A stretch of DNA of 64,000 nt from Halobacillus litoralis (GTDB lineage Bacteria; Bacillota; Bacilli; Bacillales; Halobacillaceae): NCBI RefSeq assembly GCF_020171725.1, contig NZ_JAIVAJ010000004.1, forward strand, positions 62,001 to 126,000, read 5' to 3'. Of the stretch, positions 63,053 to 64,000 are shown one piece after another. A model generated the notes under the pieces. That model searched no databases. It saw only the letters and a list, made by a program, of their open reading frames with translations, and was not told the origin of the DNA. Position 1 is the first letter of the stretch; every line of letters starts with the position of its first letter. The position numbers were made by a program, and so were the translations under genes.

Positions 63053-63412
63053 ATGGATACAACACTAGTGCTGACGGCCATCCTCGCCATCATTACATTC
63101 CTGATCAGCGAGCTGTACATCAAAAAGCAACTAGGCATCAAACCGAAACGAGTGAGTAAAGAGCGGAAGAAAATCTACACCGTGATCGACAGTGGATTGA
63201 CGCTGCTTGCCTTCGGGGCCATTCTGTTCGGTTTCCTATACTTCGAAACGAAAACGACACAGATTCTACCCGTCGCCTTCATTCTGCTTGCGAAAACGCT
63301 GCTGCGTGGAGTGGAAGAGTTCAATACCGATAAACCATCGAAAGCCTACTACCATCACTTTCTCTGGTCCGTGTTTACGGTGATGTTGATTGTGATTTTG
63401 TGGATAGGTTAG
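63053..63412 (+). CDS. DUF4181-like small membrane protein
   Basis: The 119-residue protein has four membrane helices (about residues 5-22, 45-62, 70-85 and 100-118) and a conserved-looking basic cytoplasmic loop (KKQLGIKPKRVSKERKKIY), which matches the DUF4181 family of Bacillaceae. Function unknown. The ATG follows GGGAGGAGATACTTC. It stands alone and ends at a terminator. Confidence 0.7.
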   Translation: MDTTLVLTAILAIITFLISELYIKKQLGIKPKRVSKERKKIYTVIDSGLTLLAFGAILFGFLYFETKTTQILPVAFILLAKTLLRGVEEFNTDKPSKAYYHHFLWSVFTVMLIVILWIG

Positions 63413-63424
63413 AGTTCGAGCTTG

Positions 63425-63470
63425 AAAACCGTTCTGAGTAAGCTCTCAGAGCGGTTTTTCTTTTTTTATT
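63425..63470 (+). terminator. Intrinsic terminator after the DUF4181-like gene
   Basis: AAAACCGTTCTGAG (63425-63438) pairs with CTCAGAGCGGTTTT (63445-63458) with one G-U pair, followed by TCTTTTTTT. Confidence 0.85.
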
Positions 63471-63577
63471 GCAAAAAGAAGCTTCTCTCGTACAACCCTT
63501 TCACGGAGACTCTCCATGCATGAACTTCTATTTTTTGGTATCGTAGAAAGACCAACACTTAAATGAGGAAGATGAAG

Positions 63578-64000
63578 ATGACCTATGAGGAAATGCTTGA
63601 AGAAGAGACGATCGATCAAAAATCCATCTATCGCAAAGGGATCAAGAACGGCTTGTATGGGCTGATGGGCGTCAGTGCAGTGGCCATAGGATTCGAATGG
63701 ATTACGGGGTCGGTTCCGCAATTCATGTATGCCCTGCTTCTCCTCTCTGCCATCTCAACGCTCTGGGATTACGTGAAGAGCAGAGAGAGCAACGAATCCT
63801 TGTGGCGGAAGTGGGAGGTACGGTGGAGTCAGCGGAAAACGTTGTATATGGCGAAACGAGTGGTCAATCTCACAGTCAGCATCCTGTTCTTTCAGTATTT
63901 GAGCGGGCTTGGCATGGAGTTTGCAATCGGGGGATTGGTCGGATCGGTTGTAGCGGGATGGGGAGATACGATCAAACGCTGGCAGGTGAAAAATGAGTAT
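63578..64000 (+). CDS. Partial membrane protein gene running off the right edge
   Basis: Starting at ATG 63578 (seven bases after TGAGGAAG) the frame is open for 141 codons to the window end with no stop. The sequence (MTYEEMLEEETIDQKSIYRK, then hydrophobic helices around GLYGLMGVSAVAIGF, FMYALLLLSAIST and IGGLVGSVVAGW) is that of a four-helix membrane protein with a charged loop (LWRKWEVRWSQRK). It resembles the DUF3278-like class but I cannot assign it. The 3' end is outside the window. Confidence 0.65.
   Translation, partial: MTYEEMLEEETIDQKSIYRKGIKNGLYGLMGVSAVAIGFEWITGSVPQFMYALLLLSAISTLWDYVKSRESNESLWRKWEVRWSQRKTLYMAKRVVNLTVSILFFQYLSGLGMEFAIGGLVGSVVAGWGDTIKRWQVKNEY

Overview
The window reads as chromosome from a Gram-positive Bacillaceae species, most like a moderately halophilic Halobacillus-type organism. 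Supporting signs are AGGAGG-type ribosome binding sites with GTG and TTG starts, lipoprotein and S-layer-homology proteins, PerR-, MntR- and CcpA-type sites, a B. subtilis-like type VII secretion (T7SSb) gene order, and many acidic proteins. The species is an inference. There are no rRNA or tRNA genes and no CRISPR array.

Layout. 1-13.9 kb holds the end of a DUF4179-like protein, a GNAT and glutathionyl-hydroquinone reductase pair, a purine-riboswitch-controlled guanine/hypoxanthine permease, a CPA1 cation/proton antiporter, a UPF0182 membrane protein, a diguanylate cyclase and a PerR-type katG. 14.1-18.9 kb holds two tandem secreted YcdB/SLH paralogues and a DUF6366-type small protein. 19.3-30 kb is a galactoside utilisation region: galM facing away from galK-galE-galT, a LacI regulator, a GH2 glycosidase with a GPH symporter, and an ArsR-type regulator with an unusual C-terminal domain. 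CRE-like and GTAATAA elements sit before the two catabolic operons. 30-46 kb holds an ATP-grasp enzyme, murJ, lipoproteins, a Mn ABC transporter with a clear MntR box on its promoter, a PRC-barrel protein, a second GGDEF protein, a polytopic membrane protein, a truncated CapD/PglF-like protein and AlaX.

46-61.9 kb is the most interesting part. It is a T7SSb locus (esxA, a small membrane protein, esaB, essB, essC, then YwqH- and YwqI-like helical partners). Next to it, on the other strand, is a TslA-type 'reverse' effector (N-terminal lipase, C-terminal LXG-like helices) preceded by three DUF1672 (TilA-type) lipoprotein paralogues that are the likely immunity proteins. No esaA/yueB or recognisable essA is present. 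Downstream of the YwqH/YwqI pair, where a classical LXG toxin would be expected, lie four tandem paralogous small membrane proteins and a larger membrane protein of unknown function. The simplest reading is that the secretion machine exports the lipase with the YwqH/I-like pair as targeting partners, the lipoproteins protect the cell, and the membrane-protein array is further immunity or an unrecognised T7SS module. The window ends with glutathione peroxidase and small membrane proteins.

Three intergenic regions (5.09-5.45, 18.99-19.30 and 41.01-41.28 kb) carry arrays of a 52-bp repeat with a fixed internal architecture and one clear compensatory base change. This looks like an undescribed, structure-constrained repeat family. 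A 21-bp GCGC repeat cluster (43.6 kb), a REP-like pair (3.46 kb) and a repeat element flanked by a 14-bp direct duplication in the lacI leader (24.3 kb) add to the repeat content.
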